Numbered from the stretch's first letter, positions 8,131 through 17,281 are shown. The stretch: 64,000 bases of DNA from Candidatus Pantoea soli (GCF_007833795.1 NZ_CP032702.1:496001-560000); one strand, 5' to 3'. Program-made: numbers and translations. Notes: generated by a model not told the origin, from the letters alone.

Positions 8131-9165
8131 ATGACTCAATTCGCCTCCTCTCCGTCCGCGCTGCGCATCGCCCGCTGGAAACCGCTGTTATTCCTTGCGG
8201 TGGTGGTGACGGGCCTGTGGTACGTCAAATGGCAGCCCTACTATGGCAAAGCGTTTACCGCTGCGGAAACGCACTCGATTGGCCAGTCGATCATTGCGCA
8301 GGCGGCGGACTCCCCGTGGCGCGCCGCGCTGGATTACGCGATGGTCTATTTCCTTGCGGTATGGAAGGCGGCGGTGCTGGGCGTGGTGCTGGGATCGCTG
8401 GTACAGGTGCTGATTCCGCGTCGCTGGCTGCAGCGGCTGATGGGCCGTCCGGGGGCGCGCGCCACGCTGACGGGCACCGCGCTGGGCCTGCCGGGCATGA
8501 TGTGCAGCTGCTGCGCCGCGCCGGTGACCGCCGGGCTGCGTCAGGCGCAGGTCTCCGCCGGTGCGGCAATGGCGTTCTGGCTGGCAAACCCACTGCTGAA
8601 CCCGGCGACGCTGATTTTTATGGGCTTTGTGCTGGGCTGGCCGTTTGCGGCCATCCGGCTGGTGGCCGGCATCGTTATGGTCACCGGGATTGCCTCGCTG
8701 GTGCAGCGCAGCGTCCCGGCAGCGGTGGCACCGGCACCGGCCCTGCCGCCGGCCGACGCGCAAGGCTTTCCGTCCCGCTGGCTGCGCGTGATGTGGCAGC
8801 TGTTCTGGAACACTATTCCGTTATATATCGTGGCGGTGCTGCTGCTGGGGGCCGCACGCGTCTGGCTGTTCCCCCATGCCGAAGGCGCGGTTGGCAACAC
8901 GCTGTTCTGGGTAATGATGATGGCAATTGCCGGCTGTTTGTTTGTCATCCCGACCGCCGCGGAAATCCCCATTGTGCAGACGCTGCTGCTGGCCGGCATG
9001 GGCATGGCACCGGCGCTGGCTCTGCTGGTTACCTTACCCGCGGTCAGCGTGCCCTCGCTGCTGATGCTGCACCGGGCTTTCCCGGCGCGGGCGCTGGGCA
9101 TCGCACTCTTCGGCGTGATGTTCAGCGGTATCGCTCTCGGCGCGCTCGCCCTGTGGCTGGCGTAA
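8131..9165 (+). CDS. yraQ: UPF0718 family permease YraQ
   Basis: 344 residues with about eight hydrophobic segments, an inner-membrane permease (DUF318). The conserved loop GLPGMMCSCCAAPV (119-132, cysteines at 125, 127, 128) and the repeat-like NPLLNPATLIFMGFV identify E. coli YraQ. The substrate is unknown; relatives are often near metal or arsenic genes. ATG 8131 is preceded by CGGAAC; a TTG 18 bp upstream is less likely. Its last 132 bp overlap, tail to tail, with the extended end of nrdG. Confidence 0.9.
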   Translation: MTQFASSPSALRIARWKPLLFLAVVVTGLWYVKWQPYYGKAFTAAETHSIGQSIIAQAADSPWRAALDYAMVYFLAVWKAAVLGVVLGSLVQVLIPRRWLQRLMGRPGARATLTGTALGLPGMMCSCCAAPVTAGLRQAQVSAGAAMAFWLANPLLNPATLIFMGFVLGWPFAAIRLVAGIVMVTGIASLVQRSVPAAVAPAPALPPADAQGFPSRWLRVMWQLFWNTIPLYIVAVLLLGAARVWLFPHAEGAVGNTLFWVMMMAIAGCLFVIPTAAEIPIVQTLLLAGMGMAPALALLVTLPAVSVPSLLMLHRAFPARALGIALFGVMFSGIALGALALWLA

Positions 9166-9621
9166 ATACCAGATCTGCTGATTGCGGCTGCCGCGCCAGG
9201 GCAGCCGCGCATCTTTTTCCGCTTCGATAAAGCGCCCGTCAATCAGCACGTCAATCTCAGCCACTACGGCGCGCTGCGCCGCATTCAGCTCCGCCCGCTG
9301 ATAACCGGTCCACAGCCAGATATCTTTATCCGGGCATTCACGGCGGACGCGTTTTACCAGGCGGCGTATGTGCGGGACGTTGCGCGGGTGCAGCGGATCG
9401 CCGCCGCTCAGCGACAAGCCCTGACGCGGAATCCGCCGATCGTTGAGATCGGCAATCAGCTGCTCTTCCATGGCAAGCGTAAAAGGCACGCCGGCGTCAG
9501 GCCGCCAGGTGCTCTGGTTATAGCAGCCGCGGCACTGATGTTCGCAACCGCTGACAAAGAGCGTGCAGCGCGTGCCGGGGCCATTCACCACATCGACGGC
9601 ATAGTAACGCTGGATGTTCAT
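9034..9621 (-). CDS. nrdG: anaerobic ribonucleoside-triphosphate reductase activating protein NrdG
   Basis: Radical-SAM activase that puts the glycyl radical on NrdD. The cluster motif CEHQCRGC is at residues 26-33 and the SAM-binding GGD at 73-75. E. coli NrdG has 154 residues. Here homology-like sequence ends exactly at R154 (NQQIWYLR), but no stop follows and the frame continues for 41 Arg/Glu/His-rich residues on the antisense strand of yraQ. Its ATG overlaps the nrdD TGA (ATGA). The tail is probably a by-product of a rearranged junction. Confidence 0.93.
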   Translation of the reverse strand: MNIQRYYAVDVVNGPGTRCTLFVSGCEHQCRGCYNQSTWRPDAGVPFTLAMEEQLIADLNDRRIPRQGLSLSGGDPLHPRNVPHIRRLVKRVRRECPDKDIWLWTGYQRAELNAAQRAVVAEIDVLIDGRFIEAEKDARLPWRGSRNQQIWYLRQPQGERAESDTAEHHAEECDAQRPRRESPVQHQQRGHADRG

Positions 9622-11756
9622 CGTGCTGGCCCCACCCGGAGATGTTTGACGCGCCGCCGTACCTCCTCCTGCTTCCCGGCGTTAAACGGACGCGCATCCG
9701 GGCTGCCCAGATAGCCACACACGCGGCGCGTTACCGAGACCCGGGCGGCGTCATGATTGCCGCACTGCGGGCAGGTAAAGCCTTTGCTGGTACAGTGAAA
9801 TTCGCCGCGGAAGCCGCAGTCGTAACACTCATCAATCGGCGTGTTGGTGCCGTAATAGGGCACGCGATCATAGCTGTAATCCCACACATCCTCCAGCGCC
9901 CGCAGGTTATGCTGCAGCGAAGGGTACTCGCCGTAACAGATAAATCCGCCGTTCGCCAGGGCCGGGTAAGGCGCCTCAAAGTCGATTTTATCGTAGGGAT
10001 TAACGTGTTTTTCCACGTCGAGATGGAAGCTGTTGGTGTAATAGCCTTTATCGGTAACGCCAGGCACCACGCCAAACCGGGCGGCATCCAGACGACAGAA
10101 GCGATCGCACAGATTTTCACTTGGCGTACTGTAGAGGCTGAAACCGTAACCGGTCTCGGCTTTCCACTGGTCTGTGGCGCGGCGCATATGCGTGACAATC
10201 GCCACGCCTTTTGCCCGCAGCTGCGCATCGTCATAGGGATGCACCGCATTGCCGCTGAGGGCAATAAGGGTTTCATGCAGGCCGATAAAGCCGAGGGAGA
10301 TGGAGGCGCGACCGTTGCGGAAAATCGGCCCGATTTCCTCCTCCGCCTGCAGCCTGACGCCGCAGGCCCCTTCCATATACAGAATCGGTGCCACGCGCGC
10401 TTTGGTTTTTTCCAGCCGGGCGATACGCGTCATCAGCGCCCGCTTCGCCAGCGCCAGACGCGCATCCAGCAGCGCCATAAAGCGGGTGTCATCGCCGCCG
10501 GCCTCCAGCGCAATGCGTGGCAGATTCAGGCTCACCACGCCAATGTTATTGCGCCCGTCGTGAATCTGCTGGCCATTCTCTTCATACACGCCCAGAAAAC
10601 TGCGGCAGCCCATTGGCGTTTTAAACGAGCCAGTGACCTCTACCACTTTGTCGTAGTTAAGGATATCCGGGTACATACGCTGACTGGCGCAGCGCAGCGC
10701 CAGTTGCTTGATATCGTAATTGATGTCGCCCGGGCGGCGGTTCACGCCGTCACGGATGGCAAACACCAGTTTGGGGAAGACGGCGGTTTTATGTCGGGTG
10801 CCCAGACCCGCTATCCGGTTACGCAGAATGGATTGCTGCACCAGCCGCGATGCCCAGTCGGTGCCCAGACCAAAGCCGAAGGTAACAAACGGCGTCTGTC
10901 CGTTGGCGGTATGCAGCGTATTGACCTCATACTCCAGCGACTGAAAAGCGTCGTAGCACTCTTTTTCGGTGCGCGCCCGGGCATAGCCTTCGGCATCGGC
11001 AATCTGCCACTCCGCGGCAATGCGGCGATGCCGCGCCAGGCTGAGATTCACAAACGGTGCCAGCACTTCATCAATACGGTTAAGGGTAGTGCCGCCATAA
11101 ATGTGACTGGCCACCTGGGCGATGATCTGTGCCGTCACGGCGGCAGCGGTGGCGATCGACCTGGGGGGCGCAATGTCGGCATTGCCCATTCTGAAGCCGC
11201 GGGTCAGCATGCCGTGCAGATCAATCAGCATGCAGTTAAACATCGGGAAGAAGGGGGCATAATCGAGGTCGTGGTAATGGATTTCACCGCGCTCGTGCGC
11301 CTGCACCACATCCTGCGGCAACAGGTGCTGCTGCGCGTAATGTTTCGCGACGATCCCGGCCAGCAAATCGCGCTGCGTCGGGATCACTTTACTGTCTTTG
11401 TTGGCGTTTTCGTTCAGCAGCGCCGCATCGGTCTGCTCCACCAGCCCGCGGATCGCATGGTGCAGCCTGCCGCGCTGCTCGCGGGCCCGATCGCGATCGT
11501 GACGGTATTCAATATACGCCCGCGCCAGCTGCGGCCAGCGTCCGGCCATCAGCACCTCTTCGACGGCGCACTGAATCTCATGGATATCCACTTCCGGCCG
11601 GGTCCCTAACCGTTCGCTGACCTGCGCAGCCATGCGGAGGCATTCATCCGCCGCATCCACCTGCGCCGCCCGGGCGGCGGCGCACATTGCTGCTTCAATA
11701 CGCCGGGGGTCAAACGGCACCCTACAGCCGTCACGTTTAATTACAACCGTTGCCAT
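9618..11756 (-). CDS. nrdD: anaerobic ribonucleoside-triphosphate reductase NrdD
   Basis: 712 residues, identical in length to E. coli NrdD. It has an N-terminal ATP-cone (VVIKRDGCRVPFDPRRIEAAM), the catalytic barrel, a C-terminal zinc site from the pairs CYDC and CPQC, and the glycyl-radical motif RVCGYLG with the radical glycine at G681. It reduces NTPs to dNTPs in the absence of oxygen, with formate as reductant. ATG 11756 is 5 bp from GGGAG; the GTG at 11762 overlaps that site. First gene of nrdDG. Confidence 0.97.
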   Translation of the reverse strand: MATVVIKRDGCRVPFDPRRIEAAMCAAARAAQVDAADECLRMAAQVSERLGTRPEVDIHEIQCAVEEVLMAGRWPQLARAYIEYRHDRDRAREQRGRLHHAIRGLVEQTDAALLNENANKDSKVIPTQRDLLAGIVAKHYAQQHLLPQDVVQAHERGEIHYHDLDYAPFFPMFNCMLIDLHGMLTRGFRMGNADIAPPRSIATAAAVTAQIIAQVASHIYGGTTLNRIDEVLAPFVNLSLARHRRIAAEWQIADAEGYARARTEKECYDAFQSLEYEVNTLHTANGQTPFVTFGFGLGTDWASRLVQQSILRNRIAGLGTRHKTAVFPKLVFAIRDGVNRRPGDINYDIKQLALRCASQRMYPDILNYDKVVEVTGSFKTPMGCRSFLGVYEENGQQIHDGRNNIGVVSLNLPRIALEAGGDDTRFMALLDARLALAKRALMTRIARLEKTKARVAPILYMEGACGVRLQAEEEIGPIFRNGRASISLGFIGLHETLIALSGNAVHPYDDAQLRAKGVAIVTHMRRATDQWKAETGYGFSLYSTPSENLCDRFCRLDAARFGVVPGVTDKGYYTNSFHLDVEKHVNPYDKIDFEAPYPALANGGFICYGEYPSLQHNLRALEDVWDYSYDRVPYYGTNTPIDECYDCGFRGEFHCTSKGFTCPQCGNHDAARVSVTRRVCGYLGSPDARPFNAGKQEEVRRRVKHLRVGPAR

Positions 11757-11768
11757 ACTCACTCCCTG

Positions 11769-11816
11769 ATACTACATATTGATGTTTCGGTGCAGTTTAA
11801 TGCCTGTATGTAGTGT
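11769..11816 (-). promoter_or_regulatory. two NrdR boxes upstream of nrdD
   Basis: Two 16-bp elements, ATACTACATATTGATG (11769-11784) and TGCCTGTATGTAGTGT (11801-11816), each match the NrdR consensus ACACTATATATAGTGT at about 8 of the 10 core positions. Their start-to-start distance is 32 bp, three helical turns, the normal spacing of paired NrdR boxes. The ATP/dATP-sensing repressor NrdR should repress nrdDG here. Confidence 0.75.
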
Positions 11817-12138
11817 TTCAGAGTGATTTAATCACCCGGATGTTGACCTGACGCAAGGCAGCGGCGGGGAAGCCCGTACGGTGCGGCGCAGGGTTTTTGT
11901 CAGGCGGCGAAAAGGTGTACGTCGGGCGAATTGCCCGCCGGTGGGCTGGCAGGGGTAAGGGAGCAAAGAGACGATTGGATGCTCAGCATAGTGCCAGGCG
12001 CACGGCCAGGCGGCGCAAACTGCAACACCCGCCGTCGTGCTGCGATGGAGCGGTGTGTGTCGCTCAGAAGCAGGGCGGGACAGAGAGCGGCGCAATGTAC
12101 GCGCGGTATTTTCACAACGCCATGCATTACGCCTTATC
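11817..12138. other. intergenic region between nrdD and ridA, no gene seen
   Basis: About 320 bp with no supported gene; the short frames here have no recognisable protein and poor starts. TTGACCTGACGCAA at 11843-11856 agrees with the FNR consensus TTGATnnnnATCAA at 7 of 10 positions and lies about 90 bp from the nrdD start, so it is a weak candidate for anaerobic activation. The rest is unremarkable GC-rich DNA. Confidence 0.5.
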
Positions 12139-12164
12139 GGCTGGCGCACTTTCCTGCGCCAGCC
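12139..12164 (-). terminator. hairpin downstream of ridA
   Basis: GGCTGGCGCA / TGCGCCAGCC, a perfect 10-bp stem with a 6-base loop, 17 bp after the ridA stop. There is no T run, so it may be a transcript-stabilising hairpin or an imperfect terminator of the pyrBI-ridA side. Confidence 0.5.
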
Positions 12165-12180
12165 TCTGAACGAATCAGGT

Positions 12181-12567
12181 TCAGCGACGCACAGCGATCG
12201 CTTCGATCTCGATCTTCACGTCTTTTGGCAGGCGCGCAACTTCCACGCAGGAGCGTGCCGGGAAGCTGGCCTGATGTTCAGTGAAAAAGGCTTCATAGGT
12301 GGCGTTAACGGTGGCGAAGTCGTTCAGATCCTTTACGAACACGGTGGTCTTTACAATGTCACCCACGCGGAGACCGGCGGCTTCAACAATCGCTTTGACA
12401 TTCTCCAGCGACTGACGCGCCTGCGCCGCCACATCCTCTGCCACTGCCCCGGTGGCCGGATCAACCGGGATCTGGCCGGAGGTGATGATCATGCTGCCGA
12501 GATCCACGCCCTGCACGTAAGGGCCAATCGCTGCCGGGGCTTTTTCAGTACTGATTTCGCGAGACAT
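12181..12567 (-). CDS. ridA: 2-iminobutanoate/2-iminopropanoate deaminase RidA
   Basis: 128 residues, YjgF/YER057c/UK114 family. It hydrolyses reactive enamine/imine intermediates from PLP enzymes such as threonine dehydratase. The family signature VEVARLPKDVKIEIEAIA is at the C-terminus with the substrate-binding arginine in FPARSCVEV. Two ATGs are adjacent (12570, 12567); the second is 5 bp from AAGGAG and fits the usual MS- start. It lies downstream of pyrI on the same strand, as in E. coli. Confidence 0.96.
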   Translation of the reverse strand: MSREISTEKAPAAIGPYVQGVDLGSMIITSGQIPVDPATGAVAEDVAAQARQSLENVKAIVEAAGLRVGDIVKTTVFVKDLNDFATVNATYEAFFTEHQASFPARSCVEVARLPKDVKIEIEAIAVRR

Positions 12568-12645
12568 CATTTCTCCTTAAAAGTGCGCGGCAGGCCGCTG
12601 CCCGCCGCGAAAATGGTCGCTCCATTATAGGGACGACAGAGGTGA

Positions 12646-13110
12646 TTACCAGTGACCCAGCACCACGTGGCGCGCGAACTCTTTCTCACAATATTTGCAC
12701 TTCAGGTGTACGTCATCGGCGCGCTGTTTCACCGCAAAGCTGGAGAACACCGGTTCGCTGCGGCTGATGCAGTTGCTGTTCGGGCAGGTCAGCACGCGCT
12801 CAATGCGCTCCGGCAGGGCCGGAGCGATCTTGGCCACCACTTCGTAGTCGTCGATGCGGTTCACCGTGGCGTGTGGCGCATAAACCGCCAGCTGGTTGAT
12901 CTGATCGTCCGTCAGGAAGGTGTTTTCGATTTTGATCAGATCCTTGCGGCCCATTTCGCCCGACGGCAGATTCAGGCCGATGGTAATGCGCTGATCGGTT
13001 TCTGTCAGACGGAACAGGGAGAGTAATTTGAAGCCGACCTGCGCCGGAATATGGTCAATAACCGTGCCGCGTTTGATCGCTTCAACCTGCAGTTTATTAT
13101 CCTGTGTCAT
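12646..13110 (-). CDS. pyrI: aspartate carbamoyltransferase regulatory chain PyrI
   Basis: 154 residues. The N-terminal allosteric domain binds CTP/ATP; the C-terminal zinc domain, which contacts the catalytic chain, has C109, C114, C138 and C141 exactly as in E. coli. ATG 13110 follows AAGGAG. It begins 11 bp after the pyrB stop and is co-transcribed with it. Confidence 0.97.
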   Translation of the reverse strand: MTQDNKLQVEAIKRGTVIDHIPAQVGFKLLSLFRLTETDQRITIGLNLPSGEMGRKDLIKIENTFLTDDQINQLAVYAPHATVNRIDDYEVVAKIAPALPERIERVLTCPNSNCISRSEPVFSSFAVKQRADDVHLKCKYCEKEFARHVVLGHW

Positions 13111-13121
13111 CACGCTGCTCC

Positions 13122-14057
13122 TTACAGTGCCAGTTCGCTATTCAGTACCAGCGCCAGCAGTGCCTGGCGCGCGAAGATGCCGTTGCCCGCCTGCTGGAAA
13201 TACCAGGCGTGTGGCGTGTTATCCACGTCGGTGGTGATCTCATCAATGCGCGGCAGCGGGTGCAGCACCTTCATGTTGGCGCGGGCGCCCGCCAGATCGG
13301 CAGCGCGCAGGATAAACTGCGCTTTGACATTCGCGTACTCGGACGGGTCAAGGCGCTCTTTCTGCACACGCGTCATGTAGAGAATATCCAGCTGTGGCAT
13401 CACCTCTTCAATACTGTCATGGCGCGACCACGCAATGTTCTGTTCATCCAGCATATCGGTAATGTATGCCGGCATGGCCAGCGCATCCGGGGCGATAAAG
13501 TAGAAGCGATTGCCGCTGAACTTGGCCAGCGCCTGGGTCAGCGAATGCACGGTGCGGCCATATTTCAGATCACCGACCATGGCCACATTCAGATTATCCA
13601 GCCGCTCCTGCGTTTCGCGGATTGTGAACAGATCCAGCAGCGTCTGCGTCGGATGCTGGTTCGCGCCATCGCCGGCATTGAGGATGGGGACGCCGCCGGA
13701 AAATTCGGTGGCTAGGCGCGCGGCCCCTTCCTGCGGATGACGCATCACGATGGCATCCACGTAAGTGCCAATCACAGAAATGGTGTCCGCAAGGGTTTCG
13801 CCTTTTTTGCCCAGCGAGGTGTTGCTGCCGTCGGCGAAGCCCACTACTGATGCTCCCAGGCGGTGCATCGCCGTTTCAAAGGATAAGCGCGTCCGGGTTG
13901 ACGCTTCAAAGAAGCAGCTGGCAATCACATTGTGTTTCAGCAGTTCCGGCTGCGGCTGGGCTTTCAGCCGTGCCGCTGTGTGCAGCACCTGCTCCAGCTC
14001 GTCGCGGTTGAGATCGTTAATGGAAATAATGTGCTTACGATATAGCGGGTTGGCCAT
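13122..14057 (-). CDS. pyrB: aspartate carbamoyltransferase catalytic subunit PyrB
   Basis: 311 residues, the E. coli length. Catalyses carbamoyl phosphate + aspartate to carbamoyl aspartate in pyrimidine synthesis. The carbamoyl-phosphate motif STRTR is at 53-57, and HPTQ and the aspartate-binding 240s-type loop are intact. GAGGAG-type ribosome site precedes ATG 14057. Expression is controlled by the pyrL attenuator just upstream. Confidence 0.98.
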   Translation of the reverse strand: MANPLYRKHIISINDLNRDELEQVLHTAARLKAQPQPELLKHNVIASCFFEASTRTRLSFETAMHRLGASVVGFADGSNTSLGKKGETLADTISVIGTYVDAIVMRHPQEGAARLATEFSGGVPILNAGDGANQHPTQTLLDLFTIRETQERLDNLNVAMVGDLKYGRTVHSLTQALAKFSGNRFYFIAPDALAMPAYITDMLDEQNIAWSRHDSIEEVMPQLDILYMTRVQKERLDPSEYANVKAQFILRAADLAGARANMKVLHPLPRIDEITTDVDNTPHAWYFQQAGNGIFARQALLALVLNSELAL

Positions 14058-14089
14058 AGCTCTCTCCTCAGCGCTGCCGGATTGCGGAC

Positions 14090-14116
14090 AAAAAAAAGCC
14101 CCTTTACAGGGGCTTT
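14090..14116 (-). terminator. pyrBI attenuator terminator
   Basis: On the minus strand AAAGCCCC / GGGGCTTT pair around a 6-base loop, followed by a run of seven or more Ts, 33 bp before pyrB. It overlaps the stop codon of the pyrL reading frame, so a ribosome keeping pace with polymerase (low UTP) would disrupt it: the classical UTP-sensing attenuation. Confidence 0.92.
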
Positions 14117-14205
14117 CTGGCGATCGATATCTGACGGAAAGAAACGGGTGCGCCGCCTGCGGTCAGGCGAAGAAGAGCGTCAAATTGTGCGCTGCGCTGT
14201 TGCAT
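14104..14205 (-). CDS. pyrL: pyrBI operon leader peptide PyrL
   Basis: A 33-codon frame, ATG 14205 to TAA 14104-14106, behind a GGAGG site 4 bp away. It begins [14 protein letters not shown] and ends RKPL, with the stop inside the attenuator stem. The transcript before the stem has U-rich stretches (GTTTCTTTCC) where polymerase would pause when UTP is scarce. The peptide does not resemble E. coli PyrL in sequence; position and mechanism define it. Confidence 0.75.
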   Translation of the reverse strand: MQQRSAQFDALLRLTAGGAPVSFRQISIARKPL

Positions 14206-14229
14206 GTTTCCTCCGGCAAATTGTGGCGC

Positions 14230-14257
14230 ATTATACGCATTCACCACGCGGCAGCAA
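14230..14257 (-). promoter_or_regulatory. promoter of pyrL-pyrBI
   Basis: Minus-strand -10 TATAAT (perfect) with -35 TTGCTG, 16 bp apart. Transcription would begin about 20 bp before the pyrL ribosome site. Confidence 0.75.
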
Positions 14258-14287
14258 GCGGAAAGTAAACGTTTGCCTGGCGATCAT

Positions 14288-15295
14288 TCAGCGCTGGCCC
14301 AGCGTCGCCACCATCACCGCTTTGATGGTGTGCATGCGGTTTTCTGCCTGATCAAACACAATGCTGTGTGCTGATTCAAACACCGCATTGCTGACTTCCA
14401 TACCGTCATGCAAGCCGTACTGTTCGGCCATCTGCTGGCCCAGCGTGGTCTGGTCGTCATGGAAGGCAGGCAGGCAGTGCAGGAACTTCACCTGCGGATT
14501 GCCGGTCAGGGCCAGCATGGCGCTGTTGACCTGATACGGACGCAGCAGGGCGATACGCTCTTCCCATACGGATTTCGCCTCTCCCATAGAAACCCAGACG
14601 TCGGTATAGATAAAATCTGCGCCCTGTACGCCTTCAGCGATATCTTCCGTCAGGGTGATTTTACCGCCGGTCTGCTGCGCGGCGCTGCGGCACTGCGCCA
14701 CCAGCGTCTCGTCCGGCCAGCAGCCTTTTGGCGCCACCAGCCGCAGATCCAGCCCCACCAGCGCGGCGGCCTCCAGCATGCTGTTGCCCATGTTATTGCG
14801 CGCATCGCCCACGTAAACCAGCGTCATCTCGCTCAGCGCTTTCTCTGGCAGATGCTCCTGCATGGTTAGCAGGTCCGCCAGCAGCTGCGTGGGATGAAAT
14901 TCGGTGGTCAGGCCATTCCACACCGGCACGCCGGCGTATTCTGCCAGCGTTTCCACCAGCGCCTGACCGTAACCGCGGTACTGAATGCCGTCGTACATGC
15001 GGCCCAGCACGCGTGCGGTGTCTTTCATTGACTCTTTATGGCCAATCTGACTGCCGCTCGGGCCGAGGTAGGTGACGTTGGCACCCTGATCGTAAGCGGC
15101 AACTTCGAAAGAGCATCGGGTACGGGTCGAGTCTTTTTCGAAGATGAGCGCGATGTTTTTGCCTTTCAGGTATTGGGTTTCGCTGGCATTTTTCTTCGCG
15201 TGTTTTAATTCACTGGCGAGGGTTAACAGACTGGTGATTTCCGCCGGGGTGAAATCCAGCAATCTCAGGAAATGTCTTGAATAAAGCTGATGCAT
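14288..15295 (-). CDS. argI: ornithine carbamoyltransferase
   Basis: 335 residues. Converts ornithine and carbamoyl phosphate to citrulline in arginine synthesis. Carbamoyl-phosphate motif STRTR at 56-60, HPTQ at 134-137, ornithine-binding SMG loop at 236-238 and the catalytic cysteine in FLHCLP (C274). It lies upstream of pyrBI as in E. coli, where this copy is argI, and has ARG boxes in front. Each gene in this pair uses carbamoyl phosphate. Confidence 0.97.
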   Translation of the reverse strand: MHQLYSRHFLRLLDFTPAEITSLLTLASELKHAKKNASETQYLKGKNIALIFEKDSTRTRCSFEVAAYDQGANVTYLGPSGSQIGHKESMKDTARVLGRMYDGIQYRGYGQALVETLAEYAGVPVWNGLTTEFHPTQLLADLLTMQEHLPEKALSEMTLVYVGDARNNMGNSMLEAAALVGLDLRLVAPKGCWPDETLVAQCRSAAQQTGGKITLTEDIAEGVQGADFIYTDVWVSMGEAKSVWEERIALLRPYQVNSAMLALTGNPQVKFLHCLPAFHDDQTTLGQQMAEQYGLHDGMEVSNAVFESAHSIVFDQAENRMHTIKAVMVATLGQR

Positions 15296-15318
15296 ACTGC
15301 ACTCCGCATAGCAGTGAT

Positions 15319-15361
15319 AATGAATTAAAATTCAATCTAACCGTATGAATATGCATTTTCA
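15319..15361 (-). promoter_or_regulatory. ARG boxes (ArgR operator) of argI
   Basis: AATGAATTAAAATTCAAT at 15319-15336 is an essentially perfect ARG box. A second, weaker one overlaps TATGAATATGCATTTTCA (15344-15361), or, in the canonical 21-bp register, starts at 15340. Tandem boxes over the promoter are the standard ArgR-arginine repression set-up. Confidence 0.85.
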
Positions 15362-15457
15362 ACCCCAGCGCTAAGAAACTTTCTGTTTTGTGTAGTGGCG
15401 CGCGAGGCAGTGTGGGAAAATAATTGCATTCACTGCCACTATTTTGAGGACACGCCC

Positions 15458-15880
15458 ATGGCATACGAAGCATTGCTGGAAGAACAGCGCGAAGAGACGC
15501 GCCTGATCATTGAAGAGTTACTGGAAGACGGCAGCGATCCGGATGCGCTTTACACCATTGAACACCATCTCTCCTGCAATAATTTCGACTCGCTGGAAAA
15601 AGTCGCGGTTGAAGCCTTCAAGCTGGGTTATGAAGTCAGCGAGCCGGAAGAGCTGGAGCTGGAAGAGGGCGGCGTGGTGATGTGCGTAGATATCCTGAGC
15701 GAGGGCGCACTGAACGCTGAGCTGATTGACGCGCAGGTTGAGCAGCTGGTTAATCTCGCCGGTAAATTCAACGTCGACTACGACGGCTGGGGCACCTACT
15801 TCGAAGACCCGGACGCGGAAGATGAAGACGACGACGGCGACGACATCGACGACGATGAAGATAACGGTGTGCGCCACTAA
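15458..15880 (+). CDS. rraB: ribonuclease E inhibitor RraB
   Basis: 140 residues, very acidic, with a C-terminal Asp/Glu run ([11 protein letters not shown]...). E. coli RraB (YjgD) binds RNase E and changes the composition of the degradosome. Start ATG 15458 ([15 protein letters not shown]) has GAGGA upstream; the longer frame into the argI leader is not homologous. Divergent from argI and upstream of miaE, as in Salmonella. Confidence 0.95.
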   Translation: MAYEALLEEQREETRLIIEELLEDGSDPDALYTIEHHLSCNNFDSLEKVAVEAFKLGYEVSEPEELELEEGGVVMCVDILSEGALNAELIDAQVEQLVNLAGKFNVDYDGWGTYFEDPDAEDEDDDGDDIDDDEDNGVRH

Positions 15881-15935
15881 GCACTGACGGGCGGCACGCG
15901 CCGCCCTGTGAATTTTGCCCGATAAAAGAAGCCCG

Positions 15936-16697
15936 ATGAATTACGCTCCGCTGTTAGATCCTATCCACCAGTTTCTGCACTGCCGCACGCCACAGGCGTG
16001 GATTGACGAAGCCCGCAAGCCGGAAAACCTCACGCTGCTGCTCACCGACCACATGGTATGCGAGCTGAAAGCCGCCCAGACCGCGGTATGGCTGATTCGC
16101 AAATACGTGGCCGACAAACCGAGCGGTGACGCCATTCTGGCGTGGCTGAAACCCTATGAAGATTTCACCTTTGGCGAGCATCACGACAGCGCAGTGATCC
16201 ACGCGCACCGTGGCCTGACCAAAAGCGTGATCGTGCGCAACGCGCTGCCGTGGGCGGATGAGATGGTGGAAAAGATGGTGCTGCTGATCAAAGAAGAGCT
16301 GCACCATTTCTATCAGGTATGGGAGATCATGCAGGCGCGTGGCTTGCCGTACCGTAAAATCACCGCCAGCCGCTATGCCAAAGGGCTGCTGCGGGAGGTG
16401 ACCACGCACGAGCCGGACACGCTGGTGGACAAGCTGATTTGCGGCGCTTACATCGAAGCGCGCTCCTGCGAGCGCTTTGCCAGCCTGGCACCCCACCTGG
16501 ATGCACAGCTGGAGAAGTTCTACATTTCGCTGTTGCGTTCCGAAGCGCGCCACTATCAGGATTACCTGACGCTGGCGGCGCAGATCTCGCCGAAAGATAT
16601 CGCACCGCGCGTACAGGCGATCGGGGAAGCGGAAGGGCGCTTAATCAGCGAGCCGGATAACGAGCTGCGCTTTCACAGCGGCGTCCCCGCCTTCTGA
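15936..16697 (+). CDS. miaE: tRNA 2-(methylthio)-N6-isopentenyladenosine(37) hydroxylase MiaE
   Basis: 253 residues, non-haem diiron monooxygenase that hydroxylates the isopentenyl group of ms2i6A37 in tRNA. Diiron ligands are visible in EELHHF (120-125), EARSCERF (174-181) and SEARHY (202-207). Start ATG 15936 (MNYAPLLDPI). Sits between rraB and yjgM, its place in Salmonella; E. coli K-12 lacks the gene. Confidence 0.95.
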   Translation: MNYAPLLDPIHQFLHCRTPQAWIDEARKPENLTLLLTDHMVCELKAAQTAVWLIRKYVADKPSGDAILAWLKPYEDFTFGEHHDSAVIHAHRGLTKSVIVRNALPWADEMVEKMVLLIKEELHHFYQVWEIMQARGLPYRKITASRYAKGLLREVTTHEPDTLVDKLICGAYIEARSCERFASLAPHLDAQLEKFYISLLRSEARHYQDYLTLAAQISPKDIAPRVQAIGEAEGRLISEPDNELRFHSGVPAF

Positions 16698-16711
16698 CGC
16701 CGGCCAGCCTG

Positions 16712-17215
16712 TTACAGCGTGCGCAGCATGCGCACTTCGCAATCGCCGTGGCCGGTACAACCCATCGCTGTGTCTATCAGTACAAAGCCCAGCGACTCAT
16801 ACAGCTTGATGGCGCGCGTCAGGCTGGCGGTGGTTTCCAGATAGCAGCGGCGGAAGCCCTGCTGGCGTGCATAGTCCAGCGCCTGCAACGCCAGCCCGCG
16901 CGCCAGCCCTAAGCCGCGCACCTGCGGCAGAAAATACATCTTCTGCAGTTCACAAATATCCGGCGCGCTGCACGCCAGCGGCGCGATGCCGCCACCGCCC
17001 ACCACGCGGCCTTCATGCTCAACAATCCAGTAGGCGCTGTTCGCCTCGCTGTAGAGTTCAAACAGCCGGTCGAGGTTGGGATCGGAAACGGTGTAGCCTT
17101 TGTCTGCGGTCAGGCCAAACTCCGCGGACACATCGCGGATCACCCGGGCAATCAGCGGATTATCGGCGGCGGTAATCGGGCGCACCTGCAGGTTCAGGGG
17201 CAGGACGGTGGTCAT
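16712..17215 (-). CDS. yjgM: GNAT family N-acetyltransferase YjgM
   Basis: 167 residues. GNAT core with the acetyl-CoA loop [12 protein letters not shown] (about 98-109) preceded by [10 protein letters not shown], and the C-terminal [10 protein letters not shown] signature. Matches E. coli YjgM in sequence and in position beside the valS region. Substrate not established. Start 17215 has a TTACGATGACC context without a strong ribosome site; a start a few codons later cannot be excluded. Confidence 0.88.
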   Translation of the reverse strand: MTTVLPLNLQVRPITAADNPLIARVIRDVSAEFGLTADKGYTVSDPNLDRLFELYSEANSAYWIVEHEGRVVGGGGIAPLACSAPDICELQKMYFLPQVRGLGLARGLALQALDYARQQGFRRCYLETTASLTRAIKLYESLGFVLIDTAMGCTGHGDCEVRMLRTL

Positions 17216-17229
17216 CGTAATCTTCCGGT

Positions 17230-17256
17230 AAAAAAAAGCCGGGCAGAGCCCGGCTT
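17230..17256 (-). terminator. terminator of holC-valS
   Basis: GCCGGGC / GCCCGGC with an AGA loop at 17238-17254, followed on the minus strand by a run of eight Ts. It lies about 26 bp after the valS stop. Confidence 0.93.
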
Positions 17257-17281
17257 CGGTTAAGCATCAGGACTGAAGCGA

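Noticed and set aside
9642..11609. 655-codon plus-strand frame opposite nrdD
   Set aside because: Shadow of nrdD: high-GC codon bias keeps the complementary frame open. No start signal and no protein-like composition.
11897..12284. Overlapping short frames between nrdD and ridA
   Set aside because: Several frames are open at once in GC-rich DNA, with Arg/Ala-rich translations and no ribosome sites.
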